A stretch of 8,819 nucleotides of DNA from Campylobacterota bacterium (GCA_013153825.1 JAADDP010000006.1:1-8819); one strand, 5' to 3'; counted from the first letter of the stretch, positions 1-7,280 are shown. Notes: generated from the sequence alone by a model not told the origin. Program-made: numbers and translations.

Positions 1-48
1 AAAGTTATAGAAAGAGTTTGTGGGATGGAGAATATTAGAGTGGTTTAA
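1..48 (+). CDS. C-terminal tail of a plus-strand gene cut by the left edge (unidentified)
   Basis: Frame 1 is open from the window edge to a TAA at 46-48 and reads KVIERVCGMENIRVV. The codons (AGA, ATA, GGG, GTT) match those of the confident genes here, and a hairpin sits over the stop, which suits the end of a gene. Fifteen residues are too few to name a family. The alternating pattern vaguely recalls the last strand of a small alpha/beta domain such as ACT, but that is only an impression. A second frame is also open from base 3 to a stop at 34-36, so the call could be chance. Confidence 0.35.
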   Translation, partial: KVIERVCGMENIRVV

Positions 49-59
49 ACTACTCTAAT
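34..59. repeat. 26-bp near-perfect inverted repeat over the first stop codon
   Basis: The half-sites are ATTAGAGTGGTTT and AAACTACTCTAAT, complementary at 12 of 13 positions; the thirteenth would be a G-U pair in RNA on the plus strand. A further TGGGA (21-25) can pair with TCCCA (65-69) outside it. No T-run follows on either strand, so it is not a textbook intrinsic terminator, though it may protect the 3' end of the plus-strand message. Confidence 0.5.
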
Positions 60-150
60 AAATTTCCCATATTACACGCTTTTCTATATAGTTTAACTCT
101 TGATTAAAATCGCAAATAACGCAAATTTCTTCGCAGTCATCTGTTATGAT

Positions 151-180
151 TAAGGTTCAAGCTACCTTATTGTAATTTTT
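151..180 (+). terminator. Possible weak intrinsic terminator
   Basis: A 6-bp stem TAAGGT / ACCTTA (151-156 and 164-169) with a 7-base loop is followed by a T-rich run ending in TTTTT at 176-180. It lies about 100 bases after the TAA at 46-48 and would end plus-strand transcription from the left. The stem is short and only two pairs are GC. Apart from these hairpins, bases 60-282 show no convincing gene, only AT-rich sequence with short open frames lacking start codons and ribosome-binding sites. Confidence 0.3.
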
Positions 181-263
181 ATTCAATATAATAGATAAAT
201 CCCATAATTGCTTGGATTTCGCTAGTTAGGTATGAAATATTATCTATATAATAGAATATTCGT

Positions 264-300
264 ATTTTACAATATTTTTTATTTATTTGTATTGTAAAAT
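264..300. repeat. 11-bp inverted repeat spanning the stop of the arsenate reductase gene
   Basis: ATTTTACAATA (264-274) and TATTGTAAAAT (290-300) are exact reverse complements separated by a 15-base T-rich loop on the plus strand. In the minus-strand message the 5' arm is made of the last codons of the arsC-like gene and its stop lies in the loop. Only two pairs per arm are GC and no U-run follows in the minus direction, so it may be a processing or stability hairpin rather than a terminator. Confidence 0.45.
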
Positions 301-699
301 CTCCTCAACCTTAGGGAGGAGTCTCTCTCTAATATCAAAAAAGCTCTTTTCAAACTCTCTATAATCTTTACCATCTGGGTCTTCAAAGCCCATATGGATA
401 GACTCTTTAGTCTTAAAAGATGATATAGAACACTCCTCTTTAGCCGAGTCACAAACTGTTACTACTAAATCAAATTCTACATCCTTAAACTCTTCACACC
501 CCTTTGGATAGTAGACCTCTCTATTATATACCCCCCTCTCCTCCAAGAGCTGTTGGGTATGTGGGTTTATCCTCTCCTTTATATTAGAGCCACAGCTAAA
601 AGCTTCAACCCCATTTATACTTAAATAGGAGTTTATTATAGCTTCAGCCATAATACTTCTGCAACTATTTCCTCTACATACTATTAGAACTCTCTTCAT
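283..699 (-). CDS. arsC: Thioredoxin-coupled arsenate reductase (LMW tyrosine-phosphatase fold)
   Basis: A cytoplasmic protein of 138 residues, the usual size for the pI258-type arsenate reductase, which reduces arsenate to arsenite with thioredoxin. The phosphate-binding loop CRGNSCRS (residues 8-15) is the CX5R catalytic loop with nucleophile Cys8 and Arg14. The resolving pair Cys83 and Cys90 sits in TVCDSAKEEC, and the general acid is Asp107 in EDPDG. All three redox cysteines are present, which favours reductase over a plain tyrosine phosphatase, although the fold allows either. The ATG at 697-699 has AAAGG at 706-710 as ribosome-binding site. It is the third gene of an ileS - small membrane protein - arsC run. 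No arsB, acr3 or arsR is visible nearby, so it may act with a transporter encoded elsewhere. Confidence 0.87.
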   Translation of the reverse strand: MKRVLIVCRGNSCRSIMAEAIINSYLSINGVEAFSCGSNIKERINPHTQQLLEERGVYNREVYYPKGCEEFKDVEFDLVVTVCDSAKEECSISSFKTKESIHMGFEDPDGKDYREFEKSFFDIRERLLPKVEEILQYK

Positions 700-722
700 A
701 AAAAACCTTTAAATAATAGAAG

Positions 723-842
723 CTATCTATACTTTTTCTTATAATATCTAACACTTAAAAGCCCAATCCCAATTAATATAAAAATAAAGATAATAGAGCC
801 AATAATTACCTCATTGGGGACTGGTTTTGATAGGTCAAACAT
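723..842 (-). CDS. 39-residue single-span membrane protein, overlaps ileS stop
   Basis: An ATG at 840-842 shares one base with the ileS TAA (842-844) in a TAATG junction typical of translational coupling. The frame runs 39 codons to TAG at 723-725. An AAGAGG inside the last ileS codons (853-858) gives a ribosome-binding site 10 bases before the ATG. The protein begins [12 protein letters not shown], then has one hydrophobic span at about residues 12-31, and ends in RYYKKKYR. Under the positive-inside rule the C-terminus would be cytoplasmic and the N-terminus periplasmic. I do not recognise the family. No signal cleavage site or cysteine is visible. The next gene, the arsenate reductase, starts 23 bases later, so the three are probably co-transcribed. 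The good start signals, junction and amphipathic layout make a real gene likely. Confidence 0.72.
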   Translation of the reverse strand: MFDLSKPVPNEVIIGSIIFIFILIGIGLLSVRYYKKKYR

Positions 843-3589
843 TAAGATACCACCTCTTGACATCTATCACAAACCTCATCTTCACTCTCACTAGCATATC
901 TCCAACATCTAGGACATTTATATTTTGATGCCTTTTCTATCTTAAAGATTTTATCTCCAACACTAAACTCTGCTAAGCTCTCCTGCTCTGATAAGCTCTC
1001 TATTGCTGATACAATAAACCAATCCTCTAAATCTCTACCTTGGAGTGGAAAAATTGATATATCTCCTACAATCTTAACCTCTAGTGTAGATTTTATTATT
1101 TTATCTTTTTTTAGTCTATCGATAGCCTCTGAGAACTTCTCTCTAGCTTCAAGTAGCACTCCATCATCAAAGCTTTTAATCTCTGGTAACTCTTGATACT
1201 CTAAATCAAATATAGAGTCCATATCTCCTCTTAGGCTCTTAGGTGCATACTCTATAATCTCATCTGCTGTATATGTTAGTGTTGGAGCAATAAGTCCCAA
1301 CATAGATTTAGCAATTAGAAGCATTGCCGACTGTGTAGCTCTTCTTGTGGTGCTATCTTTTGCCTCACAGTAGAGTCTATCTTTTGTGATATCTAGGTAT
1401 ATCCCACTTAGCTCATTTGTGATAAAGTTGTTTAAGAGTCCAAATCCTCTTAGGAAGTCGCTCTCATCAAATGCCCTCTTAACCTCACTAAATATACTCT
1501 TGGCTCTATTTAAAATCCATCTATCTAGCTCTCCAAACTCCTCAATAGCTACTGGCTCCTCTAAATCGTTGATATTTGCTAGTAGAAATCTAAAGGTATT
1601 TCTAATCTTTCTATACTGCTCTGCCGTCTGTTTTAGGATATTGTTAGATATCTTCAGGTCATTTTGGTAGTCACTAAGGGCAACCCATAATCTTAAAATC
1701 TCCGAACCATACTGCTTTATGACCTTATCTGGGGCTACAACATTCCCCTTAGATTTACTCATCTTCTCACCCTTTTCATCCACAGTAAAGCCGTGAGTAA
1801 TTAGGGTTCTATATGGGGCAACCCCCTCAATAGCACTACTTAGAAGTAGAGATGATTGAAACCACCCTCTATGTTGGTCGCTACCCTCTAGATATAGAGA
1901 TGCTGGAAACTCTCCTGCATCGTAGTTGCCACTCTTTAGAACACTATTCCAAGTTGAGCCACTATCAAACCATACATCTAAGATATCATTAATCTTCTCT
2001 AACTCATCAGGGTTATAGTTTGAATCTTCTGGGAGAAGTTCGGCTATTGAGATATCATACCAAGCATCAGCCCCCCTCTCATCAAAGATTGAGGCGATAC
2101 TATCTAATACCTCATCATCTAATATCAGCTCTTTTGTATCTTTTCTTCTAAAGAATGCTATTGGAACTCCCCAGCTTCTCTGTCTAGATATACACCAATC
2201 TGGACGCTTCTCTACCATAGGTCTTAGCCTATTTCTAGCATTTGCTGGGATAAATGATACATCCTCAATGGCATCTAATGCTATATCTCTTAGACCTCTA
2301 TCCTCTCCATCTAGAGCCTTATCTACAGCTATAAACCACTGATTTGTAGCTCTATATATTAGAGGCTTTTTTGTTCTCCAGCAGTGTGGGTATGAGTGGG
2401 TAAACTTTGTAACCTTTAGGAGACTCTCCCCTAGTAGCTCTAATATCCTCTCATTTGCCTTAAAGATGTGAACCCCTACAAACTCCTCTGGGTCTGGTAG
2501 TAGATTTAATCCTACTACAAGCTCATCATAACATCCCCTCTCATCTACAGGCATAATCACATCTAGGTTATATTTGAGTCCAACTCTATAGTCATCTTCC
2601 CCATGTCCTGTGGCTGTATGGACACACCCAGTCCCCCCATCCATTAGAACATGCTCCCCTAATATAATCTTAGACTCTCTACCATTTAGAGGGTTGATTG
2701 CAACTAGCATCTCTAGCTCTTTTGAGCTAAACTCTCTTTTAACCTCCCCTTTAAATACCCCCTCTTCAATTAGAGAGTTATATCTAGCCTTTGCTACAAT
2801 GTAGCCATCTTCAGTTAGAACATATATCTCCTCAGGGTTTAGAGCAACTCCAACATTTGCAGGGAGTGTCCAAGGGGTTGTTGTCCAGATTACAACTCCA
2901 GCGTCCCCTTCGATATTTAGCTTATCTTTTGCATCACCACTTAGCTCAAAATTTACATATATGGAGTAGTCCTCTTTATCTTGATACTCAACCTCAGCAT
3001 CTGCTAGTGCAGTTCTAGCTGCCCAAGACCAGAATATAGGCTTGTGTCTCTCTACTAAAAGACCTCTCTTTGCCACTTGACAGAGAGTTCTATATATATT
3101 TGCCTCAAACTTAAAGTCCATAGTTATATATGGGTTATCCCAATCTGCAGTAACCCCCAACCTCTTGAAGCTATCTCTTTGAATATCTATATACTTTTTT
3201 GCATGTCTTCTACATAGCTCTCTAAACTCTGTAGTTGGCATAGCCTCCTTTTTAGACTTTCCAATCTTCTCCTCTACCTTCTGCTCAATTGGCAATCCGT
3301 GGCAGTCCCAACCAACAACCATTCTTACAGATTTACCCTGAAAGTAGTTATGTTTTAATATTATATCTTTTAATATTTTATTTAGGGCGTGACCTATATG
3401 GATATCCCCATTTGCATATGGGGGTCCATCGTGTAGAGTAAACATATCTCTATCTTCTCTATTCTTTTTCATCTGCTCATATACTTTTAGCTCTTCCCAT
3501 CTCTTATATCTCTTTGGCTCATTCTGGGGAAGATTTCCACGCATTGGAAATTTTGTCTTTGGAAGTAGTAGTGTATCTTTATAGTCCAT
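842..3589 (-). CDS. ileS: Isoleucyl-tRNA synthetase
   Basis: Charges tRNA-Ile with isoleucine in the cytoplasm; a class I synthetase of 915 residues, normal for the bacterial type. Seen in order: nucleotide-binding [12 protein letters not shown] (HIGH at 64-67), WDCHGLPIE (94-102), the CP1 editing domain with [11 protein letters not shown] (235-245) and [11 protein letters not shown] (324-334, Asp333 being the family's editing aspartate), the catalytic WFDSGSTW (540-547) and [10 protein letters not shown] (571-580), and KMSKS (609-613). The anticodon-binding domain follows, then a C-terminal zinc finger with Cys892, Cys895, Cys907 and Cys910. The start at 3587-3589 has AAAAGG 11 bases upstream; the N-terminus [21 protein letters not shown] is standard. 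One oddity is Thr327 where most family members have Pro in HTAPGHG. It follows the DUF481 gene on the same strand and is coupled to a small membrane protein at its end. Confidence 0.98.
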   Translation of the reverse strand: MDYKDTLLLPKTKFPMRGNLPQNEPKRYKRWEELKVYEQMKKNREDRDMFTLHDGPPYANGDIHIGHALNKILKDIILKHNYFQGKSVRMVVGWDCHGLPIEQKVEEKIGKSKKEAMPTTEFRELCRRHAKKYIDIQRDSFKRLGVTADWDNPYITMDFKFEANIYRTLCQVAKRGLLVERHKPIFWSWAARTALADAEVEYQDKEDYSIYVNFELSGDAKDKLNIEGDAGVVIWTTTPWTLPANVGVALNPEEIYVLTEDGYIVAKARYNSLIEEGVFKGEVKREFSSKELEMLVAINPLNGRESKIILGEHVLMDGGTGCVHTATGHGEDDYRVGLKYNLDVIMPVDERGCYDELVVGLNLLPDPEEFVGVHIFKANERILELLGESLLKVTKFTHSYPHCWRTKKPLIYRATNQWFIAVDKALDGEDRGLRDIALDAIEDVSFIPANARNRLRPMVEKRPDWCISRQRSWGVPIAFFRRKDTKELILDDEVLDSIASIFDERGADAWYDISIAELLPEDSNYNPDELEKINDILDVWFDSGSTWNSVLKSGNYDAGEFPASLYLEGSDQHRGWFQSSLLLSSAIEGVAPYRTLITHGFTVDEKGEKMSKSKGNVVAPDKVIKQYGSEILRLWVALSDYQNDLKISNNILKQTAEQYRKIRNTFRFLLANINDLEEPVAIEEFGELDRWILNRAKSIFSEVKRAFDESDFLRGFGLLNNFITNELSGIYLDITKDRLYCEAKDSTTRRATQSAMLLIAKSMLGLIAPTLTYTADEIIEYAPKSLRGDMDSIFDLEYQELPEIKSFDDGVLLEAREKFSEAIDRLKKDKIIKSTLEVKIVGDISIFPLQGRDLEDWFIVSAIESLSEQESLAEFSVGDKIFKIEKASKYKCPRCWRYASESEDEVCDRCQEVVS
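853..858 (-). promoter_or_regulatory. Ribosome-binding site of the small membrane protein inside ileS
   Basis: AAGAGG on the minus strand lies within the codons for the zinc-binding tail of IleRS, 10 bases before the overlapping ATG. It supports the start chosen for the 39-residue protein. Confidence 0.5.
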
Positions 3590-3595
3590 TATATA

Positions 3596-3646
3596 AATAA
3601 CCTTTTAGCTATGATAGTTGGGCGAGATTATAACTAAAAGGTTATT
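3596..3646. repeat. 13-bp perfect inverted repeat that includes the ileS ribosome-binding site
   Basis: AATAACCTTTTAG (3596-3608) and CTAAAAGGTTATT (3634-3646) are exact reverse complements with a 25-base spacer. In the minus-strand RNA the 3' arm contains AAAAGG, the ileS Shine-Dalgarno (3601-3606), while the 5' arm starts at the DUF481 stop codon. A transcript reading through from the DUF481 gene could therefore hide the ileS ribosome-binding site; one started in the spacer could not. No U-run follows, so a simple terminator is less likely. Confidence 0.6.
3628..3633 (-). promoter_or_regulatory. Candidate -10 box for ileS
   Basis: A perfect TATAAT on the minus strand, preceded by the T-rich AACCTTTTAGT, lies in the spacer of the inverted repeat. 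Initiation about 7 bases downstream (near 3621) would give a leader of roughly 30 bases carrying the AAAAGG site but lacking the 5' arm of the repeat. There is no clear -35 box, as is usual for Campylobacterota sigma-70 promoters. Confidence 0.5.
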
Positions 3647-4376
3647 AAAAGCTATATGAGATGGAGATAGTCTCAGATAGGTCACTCTTTTTAACTCCAG
3701 CAGGTGGCATTGAGTCGTAGGAGTGTTCAAGTTTAAAGTTTAAATTTACACTATCTGTAATGGGGATTGATACCTTCAGCTTCTGTAGAGTGTGGTAGTC
3801 GCTCCCATCCTCTAGTGTTGGTTGAAAGTAGCCTGTGTAGATGAGGTCTAAAGGGACATTTAACTTAAAGCTATCCTTATAGGCTATGTAGATATTTCCA
3901 CTAGGGAAACTATTTGAGTCACTATCCTTTAGGTTCTCATGCACATATAGGAGACCACTCCCGAGGTATAGATATCTCATAAGTTTAAATCTTACCCCCA
4001 CTCCAAGTAGCTCTCTTAACTTTAGGTTCTGAAATCTATTCCCCTCAATCTGTCCAAAGAGTTCCCAGACATGTAGCCCATATAGCTTCTGTAGTATACG
4101 ACTATGGAGATAGTATCTATTTACACTCTCCTTTCCTCTAGATTTTCCATATGTGTAGTCACCAACTATAAATTTGTAGCTCTTATCTGATGAGTAGTCA
4201 CTAAAAATTTTTACATTCAACTTGCTTGTATCTGAATTACCACTAGAGACGCTATATCCCAAATCTATTGAGTTGCTATTTCCATTTGGCTTAGATGCTA
4301 TATCTACTGGTTCAACTACCGTGATTGCCCCTAGTTTGCCTATAATTGACCCTGCTATTAATATCTTTTTAACCAT
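3645..4376 (-). CDS. DUF481 family outer-membrane beta-barrel protein
   Basis: A 243-residue protein matching the DUF481 (YdiY-like, 'salt-induced outer membrane protein') pattern: IDLGYSVSSGNSDTSKLN at 37-54, then alternating aromatic beta-strands with charged turns such as YKFIVGDYTYGKSRG and LMRYLYLGSGLLYVHENL, and a final ETISISYSF. The terminal Phe and alternating residues form the signal recognised by the BAM insertion machinery. The role of the family is poorly known. The N-terminus MVKKILIAGSIIGKLGAITVVEP is only a weak Sec signal: Lys14 interrupts the hydrophobic core and no clear cleavage site is visible. No Shine-Dalgarno precedes the ATG, and a TGCTATAAT box sits so close that the transcript would be nearly leaderless. 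No alternative upstream start exists in frame. It is divergent from aroE and lies upstream of ileS. Confidence 0.85.
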   Translation of the reverse strand: MVKKILIAGSIIGKLGAITVVEPVDIASKPNGNSNSIDLGYSVSSGNSDTSKLNVKIFSDYSSDKSYKFIVGDYTYGKSRGKESVNRYYLHSRILQKLYGLHVWELFGQIEGNRFQNLKLRELLGVGVRFKLMRYLYLGSGLLYVHENLKDSDSNSFPSGNIYIAYKDSFKLNVPLDLIYTGYFQPTLEDGSDYHTLQKLKVSIPITDSVNLNFKLEHSYDSMPPAGVKKSDLSETISISYSF

Positions 4377-4383
4377 TATAGTG

Positions 4384-4389
4384 ATTATA
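4384..4389 (-). promoter_or_regulatory. Extended -10 box for the DUF481 gene
   Basis: TGCTATAAT on the minus strand is a perfect extended -10. Its predicted start point falls at about 4377, one base before the ATG at 4376, implying a leaderless or near-leaderless message. A second TATAAT overlaps the ATG itself (4375-4380). The 13-mer TTTCTGCTATAAT recurs exactly in front of purH. Confidence 0.5.
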
Positions 4390-4407
4390 GCAGAAAGTAG
4401 TTTTGGG

Positions 4408-4413
4408 TATAAT
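4408..4413 (+). promoter_or_regulatory. Candidate -10 box for aroE
   Basis: TATAAT preceded by TTTTGGG on the plus strand would start transcription near 4420, giving a leader of about 19 bases that carries GGAGG (4426-4430) 8 bases before the aroE ATG. It lies about 20 bases from the oppositely directed -10 box of the DUF481 gene. Confidence 0.5.
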
Positions 4414-4438
4414 TATCCAAAAAATGGAGGTTTAATCT

Positions 4439-5227
4439 ATGAAGAAGATATTTGCAATTTTTGGAAATCCTGTATCCCACTCAAAGTCGCCACTTATGCA
4501 GAGTTACGCTCTATATGGTCTTGGTATAGATGGCTGTTATGGTAGATATAGATTGGAGAATGGAGATGCCCTTAGAGATAAATTTTTTGAGCTTGGTTTA
4601 GATGGGGCAAATGTTACAGTTCCACATAAGGAGAGTGCATTTAGAGCTTGTGATGAGGTTGATGAGTTTGCAAAGAGGGTTGGAGCTGTAAATACAGTTG
4701 TAAGAAGAGGCGATAGGCTCTATGGATACAATACAGATGCTATGGGATTTCTAAGAGTAGTAGAGAGTTTTGGAGCTGTTAAAAATATTCTATTTTTAGG
4801 GGCAGGTGGAACTGCAAAGGCTACAAGTGCCATATTAAAGGATAGGGGATATAGGGTTGATATATTAAATAGGAGTGCTAAGAGGTTAGAGAGCTTTAGA
4901 GGGGAGTTTAATATATATACATTTGATAACTTTAAACCAGAGATAGAGTATGATTTAGTTGTGAATATGACATCAGCAGGTTTAAGTGATGATAATCTTC
5001 CAGCTCCAGTTGAAATATTGGAGGCTACAGTTCCAGATGCAAAGGGGGTTATAGATGTAATCTATGGAAAGGAGACCCCATTTTTAAAATTTGCAAAATC
5101 TAAAGCTGTTCTGGCTAGAGATGGGGAGGATATGTTGATATATCAGGGGGTTTTAGCCTTTCAATACTTTATTGGGATAAATTCTAGATTTGAGCAGATA
5201 GAAAATATTATGAGAAAGGCTTTTTAG
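4439..5227 (+). CDS. aroE: Shikimate dehydrogenase (NADP+)
   Basis: Reduces 3-dehydroshikimate to shikimate with NADPH in the aromatic amino acid pathway; cytoplasmic. At 262 residues it is the normal AroE length. Seen in order: the substrate-binding FGNPVSHSKSP (8-18, Ser15 and Ser17), NVTVPHKE (58-65) with catalytic Lys64, GAVNTVV (82-88) with Asn85, YNTDAMGF (97-104) with catalytic Asp100, the nucleotide-binding loop LGAGGTAKA (120-128), NRSAKR (144-149), whose Arg suits the NADP 2'-phosphate, NMTSAGL (176-182), and DMLIYQGVLAF (231-241). The start is fixed by GGAGG at 4426-4430. It is the only full plus-strand gene in the window, divergent from the DUF481 gene and converging on the rhodanese gene 8 bases after its stop. 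Confidence 0.97.
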   Translation: MKKIFAIFGNPVSHSKSPLMQSYALYGLGIDGCYGRYRLENGDALRDKFFELGLDGANVTVPHKESAFRACDEVDEFAKRVGAVNTVVRRGDRLYGYNTDAMGFLRVVESFGAVKNILFLGAGGTAKATSAILKDRGYRVDILNRSAKRLESFRGEFNIYTFDNFKPEIEYDLVVNMTSAGLSDDNLPAPVEILEATVPDAKGVIDVIYGKETPFLKFAKSKAVLARDGEDMLIYQGVLAFQYFIGINSRFEQIENIMRKAF

Positions 5228-5233
5228 CCTCTC
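5212..5233. terminator. Small hairpin at the aroE / rhodanese convergence
   Basis: AGGCT (5217-5221) and AGCCT (5226-5230) form a 5-bp stem with a TTTT loop over the aroE stop; GAG (5212-5214) and CTC (5231-5233) can extend it past an AA bulge. With only 8 bases between the two stops it could serve both strands, but neither side has a clean T-run, so this is a weak bidirectional terminator at best. Confidence 0.3.
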
Positions 5234-5235
5234 TA

Positions 5236-5637
5236 TTATTGTTTATATGGAACTAGTTTATAACCTCTGCTAACAAGGCTCATTATTCCACCTTTAAGGT
5301 TTACTACATTATAGTGTAATTTTTTGCCTAGAAAGTTTGATACCATAGTGGTTCTACTCCCAGTTCTACATATTAGGGCAAACTTCTCATCTCTCTTTAC
5401 AATCTTATTTAATCCATTTAGGAAATTTTCTATATTGTAGTAACCTCTCTCATCAAAAAAGGTTAGAGTATAAGAGTTTTTTATAATTCCCGTCTCTCTC
5501 CACTCACTAGGAGTTCTAATATCTATAACCTTTATATCTGGATTACTCTCCAGAAATTGGGGTGTAGCAGTAACATTTATAACTTCAGCTTTTAGAAGTG
5601 ATAAGAGAATAAAAAAAGAGAAGAGTATCTTTTTCAT
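5236..5637 (-). CDS. Secreted single-domain rhodanese-like protein
   Basis: A 133-residue protein. Residues 1-17 (MKKILFSFFILLSLLKA) form a Sec signal peptide with likely cleavage after Ala17; there is no lipobox, so a soluble periplasmic protein is expected. The rhodanese fold follows: VIDIRTPSEWRETGII (37-52) is the usual first motif and CRTGSRT (90-96) is the active-site loop with Cys90, the residue that carries a persulfide in sulfurtransferases. LKGGIMSLVSRGY (114-126) is the closing motif. Substrate and acceptor cannot be read from sequence; a role in periplasmic sulfur or thiosulfate handling is a guess. The start has AAGGA at 5646-5650, 8 bases before the ATG. It lies 76 bases after purH on the same strand, with no obvious functional tie. 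Confidence 0.9.
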   Translation of the reverse strand: MKKILFSFFILLSLLKAEVINVTATPQFLESNPDIKVIDIRTPSEWRETGIIKNSYTLTFFDERGYYNIENFLNGLNKIVKRDEKFALICRTGSRTTMVSNFLGKKLHYNVVNLKGGIMSLVSRGYKLVPYKQ

Positions 5638-5713
5638 TTAAAATATCCTTATTATTTAATATTATTATTTCAAATGGATAATATCAAATAATTGTGGATA
5701 TTTTGTTTAAAAT

Positions 5714-7249
5714 TTAGTGTAGAAAGTGTCTAACTGTTGTAAAGTATAGGGCAATATTATGCTCATTAGATGCTTCAATCACCTCATCATCTCTAATACT
5801 TCCCCCTGGTTCAATAATTGCTGTAACTCCTGCCTTTCCAGCCTCATCTATGCTATCTCTAAATGGGAAGAACGCCTCACTAGCCATTACAGAGCCTTTA
5901 ACATCAATTCCAAGCTCTTTTGCCTTTCTCAATGCACAGATTGAGGCATCAACCCTACTTGTCATTCCCATTCCAACAGCTACCATAGCCCCATTTTTAA
6001 CATATACAACACAATTAGATTTTGTAAGTCCTGCCACTTTCCATGCAATCTCTAAATCTAACTTCTCTTGTGCTGTAGCCTCTCTATTAGATTTTAGTTT
6101 AGCATTTGTAACCTCATTGTCGCAGATACAGTCACTATTTTGATATACAAATCCACCCTCAATATGTTTAAAGTCATGGCTATCCTTTGGAACTATCAAT
6201 CTATTTGAGTTTTGAGAGAAGAGCTTTATTCGCTTTTTAGAACTAAAGACCTCTATAGCACCATCTGTAAACTCTCCAGCAATCACCACCTCTAAAAATA
6301 TCTTGTTCATCTCCTCTGCCAACTCTCTATTAACAACTCCATTTACAGCTACAACCCCTCCAAAGGCAGATATAGGGTCACACTTTAGAGCCTCTCTATA
6401 TGACTCTAATAGGGTATCTTTGATTGCAAATCCACAAGGGTTTCCATGTTTTACAATACATATAGCATCTCTATCTCCAAAGCTTGAGGCAATCTTTATA
6501 GCCCCATTTATATCTGTTAGGTTATTGAAACTAGCCTCCCCTTTGATAGCCTTAAAGTTGTTGCTGAAGTGGCTTTTAAATTGGTATAAAGCCCCATCTT
6601 GGTGTGGGTTCTCCCCATATCTTGTATCAAACACCTTTTTCCCAGCTATAAACTGATACTCTCCAAAGCCACTATTGAACCTCCCATTCATATAGTTTGC
6701 AATCATCACATCATAATTTGCTGTATGCTCAAAAGCCTTTACCATTAGGGAGCGTCTAAACTCAAAATCATCACTTCCATTTTCTAGTTTTTCTAATACT
6801 AAATTGTAATCATTGATGTCTGTGACAATTAGAACATCTTGAAAATTCTTTGCTGATGAGCGAACCATTGTAGGACCACCAATATCGATATTTTCTATAA
6901 TCTCTTCGAAATCATCTGTCCTCTCTATAGTCTCTTTAAAGGGGTATAGATTTACACATACCAAATCTATCGCTTGAATATTTAACTCTTGTGCCTCTTT
7001 TTGGTGGTTGCTATTATCCCTTTTATATAGAATACCACCATGTATATATGGATTTAGTGTCTTTACTCTCCCCTCAAAACACTCAGGAAACTTTGTCACT
7101 CTATCTATCTCGATAACATCTACTCCAGCCTCCTGCAACTTTTTAAAAGTTCCACCAGTAGATACTATCTCAAAGCCTAGCTTCTCTAGCCCCTTTGCAA
7201 ATTTTACAATATCTCTCTTATCACTAACACTTAGTAATGCTCTTCTCAT
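5714..7249 (-). CDS. purH: Bifunctional AICAR formyltransferase / IMP cyclohydrolase
   Basis: Catalyses the last two steps of IMP synthesis in the cytoplasm: formylation of AICAR by 10-formyl-THF, then ring closure. At 511 residues it is the usual length. The N-terminal MGS-like cyclohydrolase domain (about 1-195) has LSVSDK (6-11), STGGT (30-34), GRVKT (60-64), HGGIL (70-74), VNLYPF (99-104) and [16 protein letters not shown] (120-135). The formyltransferase domain has YGENPHQ (211-217), FNNLTD (241-246), IVKHGNPCG (265-273) with the catalytic Lys267-His268 pair, [10 protein letters not shown] (294-303), FFPFRDSID (460-468), [12 protein letters not shown] (480-491) and the C-terminal RHFLH. 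Asn66 replaces the common His of KTLHP. The ATG has AAAAGG 11 bases upstream and its own promoter in the gap after the LysR-like gene. Confidence 0.98.
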   Translation of the reverse strand: MRRALLSVSDKRDIVKFAKGLEKLGFEIVSTGGTFKKLQEAGVDVIEIDRVTKFPECFEGRVKTLNPYIHGGILYKRDNSNHQKEAQELNIQAIDLVCVNLYPFKETIERTDDFEEIIENIDIGGPTMVRSSAKNFQDVLIVTDINDYNLVLEKLENGSDDFEFRRSLMVKAFEHTANYDVMIANYMNGRFNSGFGEYQFIAGKKVFDTRYGENPHQDGALYQFKSHFSNNFKAIKGEASFNNLTDINGAIKIASSFGDRDAICIVKHGNPCGFAIKDTLLESYREALKCDPISAFGGVVAVNGVVNRELAEEMNKIFLEVVIAGEFTDGAIEVFSSKKRIKLFSQNSNRLIVPKDSHDFKHIEGGFVYQNSDCICDNEVTNAKLKSNREATAQEKLDLEIAWKVAGLTKSNCVVYVKNGAMVAVGMGMTSRVDASICALRKAKELGIDVKGSVMASEAFFPFRDSIDEAGKAGVTAIIEPGGSIRDDEVIEASNEHNIALYFTTVRHFLH

Positions 7250-7280
7250 ATAAACAACTGCCTTTTAAGAAAATTTTTGA

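Noticed and set aside
55..156. Minus-strand open frame containing a Cys-rich stretch (CEEICVIC) that looks protein-like
   Set aside because: It has no ATG, GTG or TTG start in frame and no ribosome-binding site, begins right after a TGA, and is only 33 codons in AT-rich DNA. It could be a relic but cannot be supported.
179..304. Minus-strand open frame of about 42 codons past the arsC end
   Set aside because: It overlaps the arsC tail, its only ATG is near the end, and it is rich in Ile, Tyr and Lys as expected from random AT-rich sequence.
3590..3644. A tRNA-sensing T-box leader in front of ileS
   Set aside because: The leader is only about 30-55 bases, with no specifier stem or antiterminator; T-boxes belong mainly to Firmicutes and a few other groups.
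4222..4545. 107-codon plus-strand open frame across the divergent promoter region
   Set aside because: It overlaps the DUF481 gene antisense and aroE in another frame, and matches no family I know; both overlapped genes are well supported.
5638..5713. Short AT inverted repeats (ATTATTT...AAATAAT and AATATC...GATATT) as a purH terminator or rhodanese operator
   Set aside because: Six or seven AT pairs with long loops and no T-run are expected by chance in sequence this AT-rich. No convincing promoter could be chosen here either.
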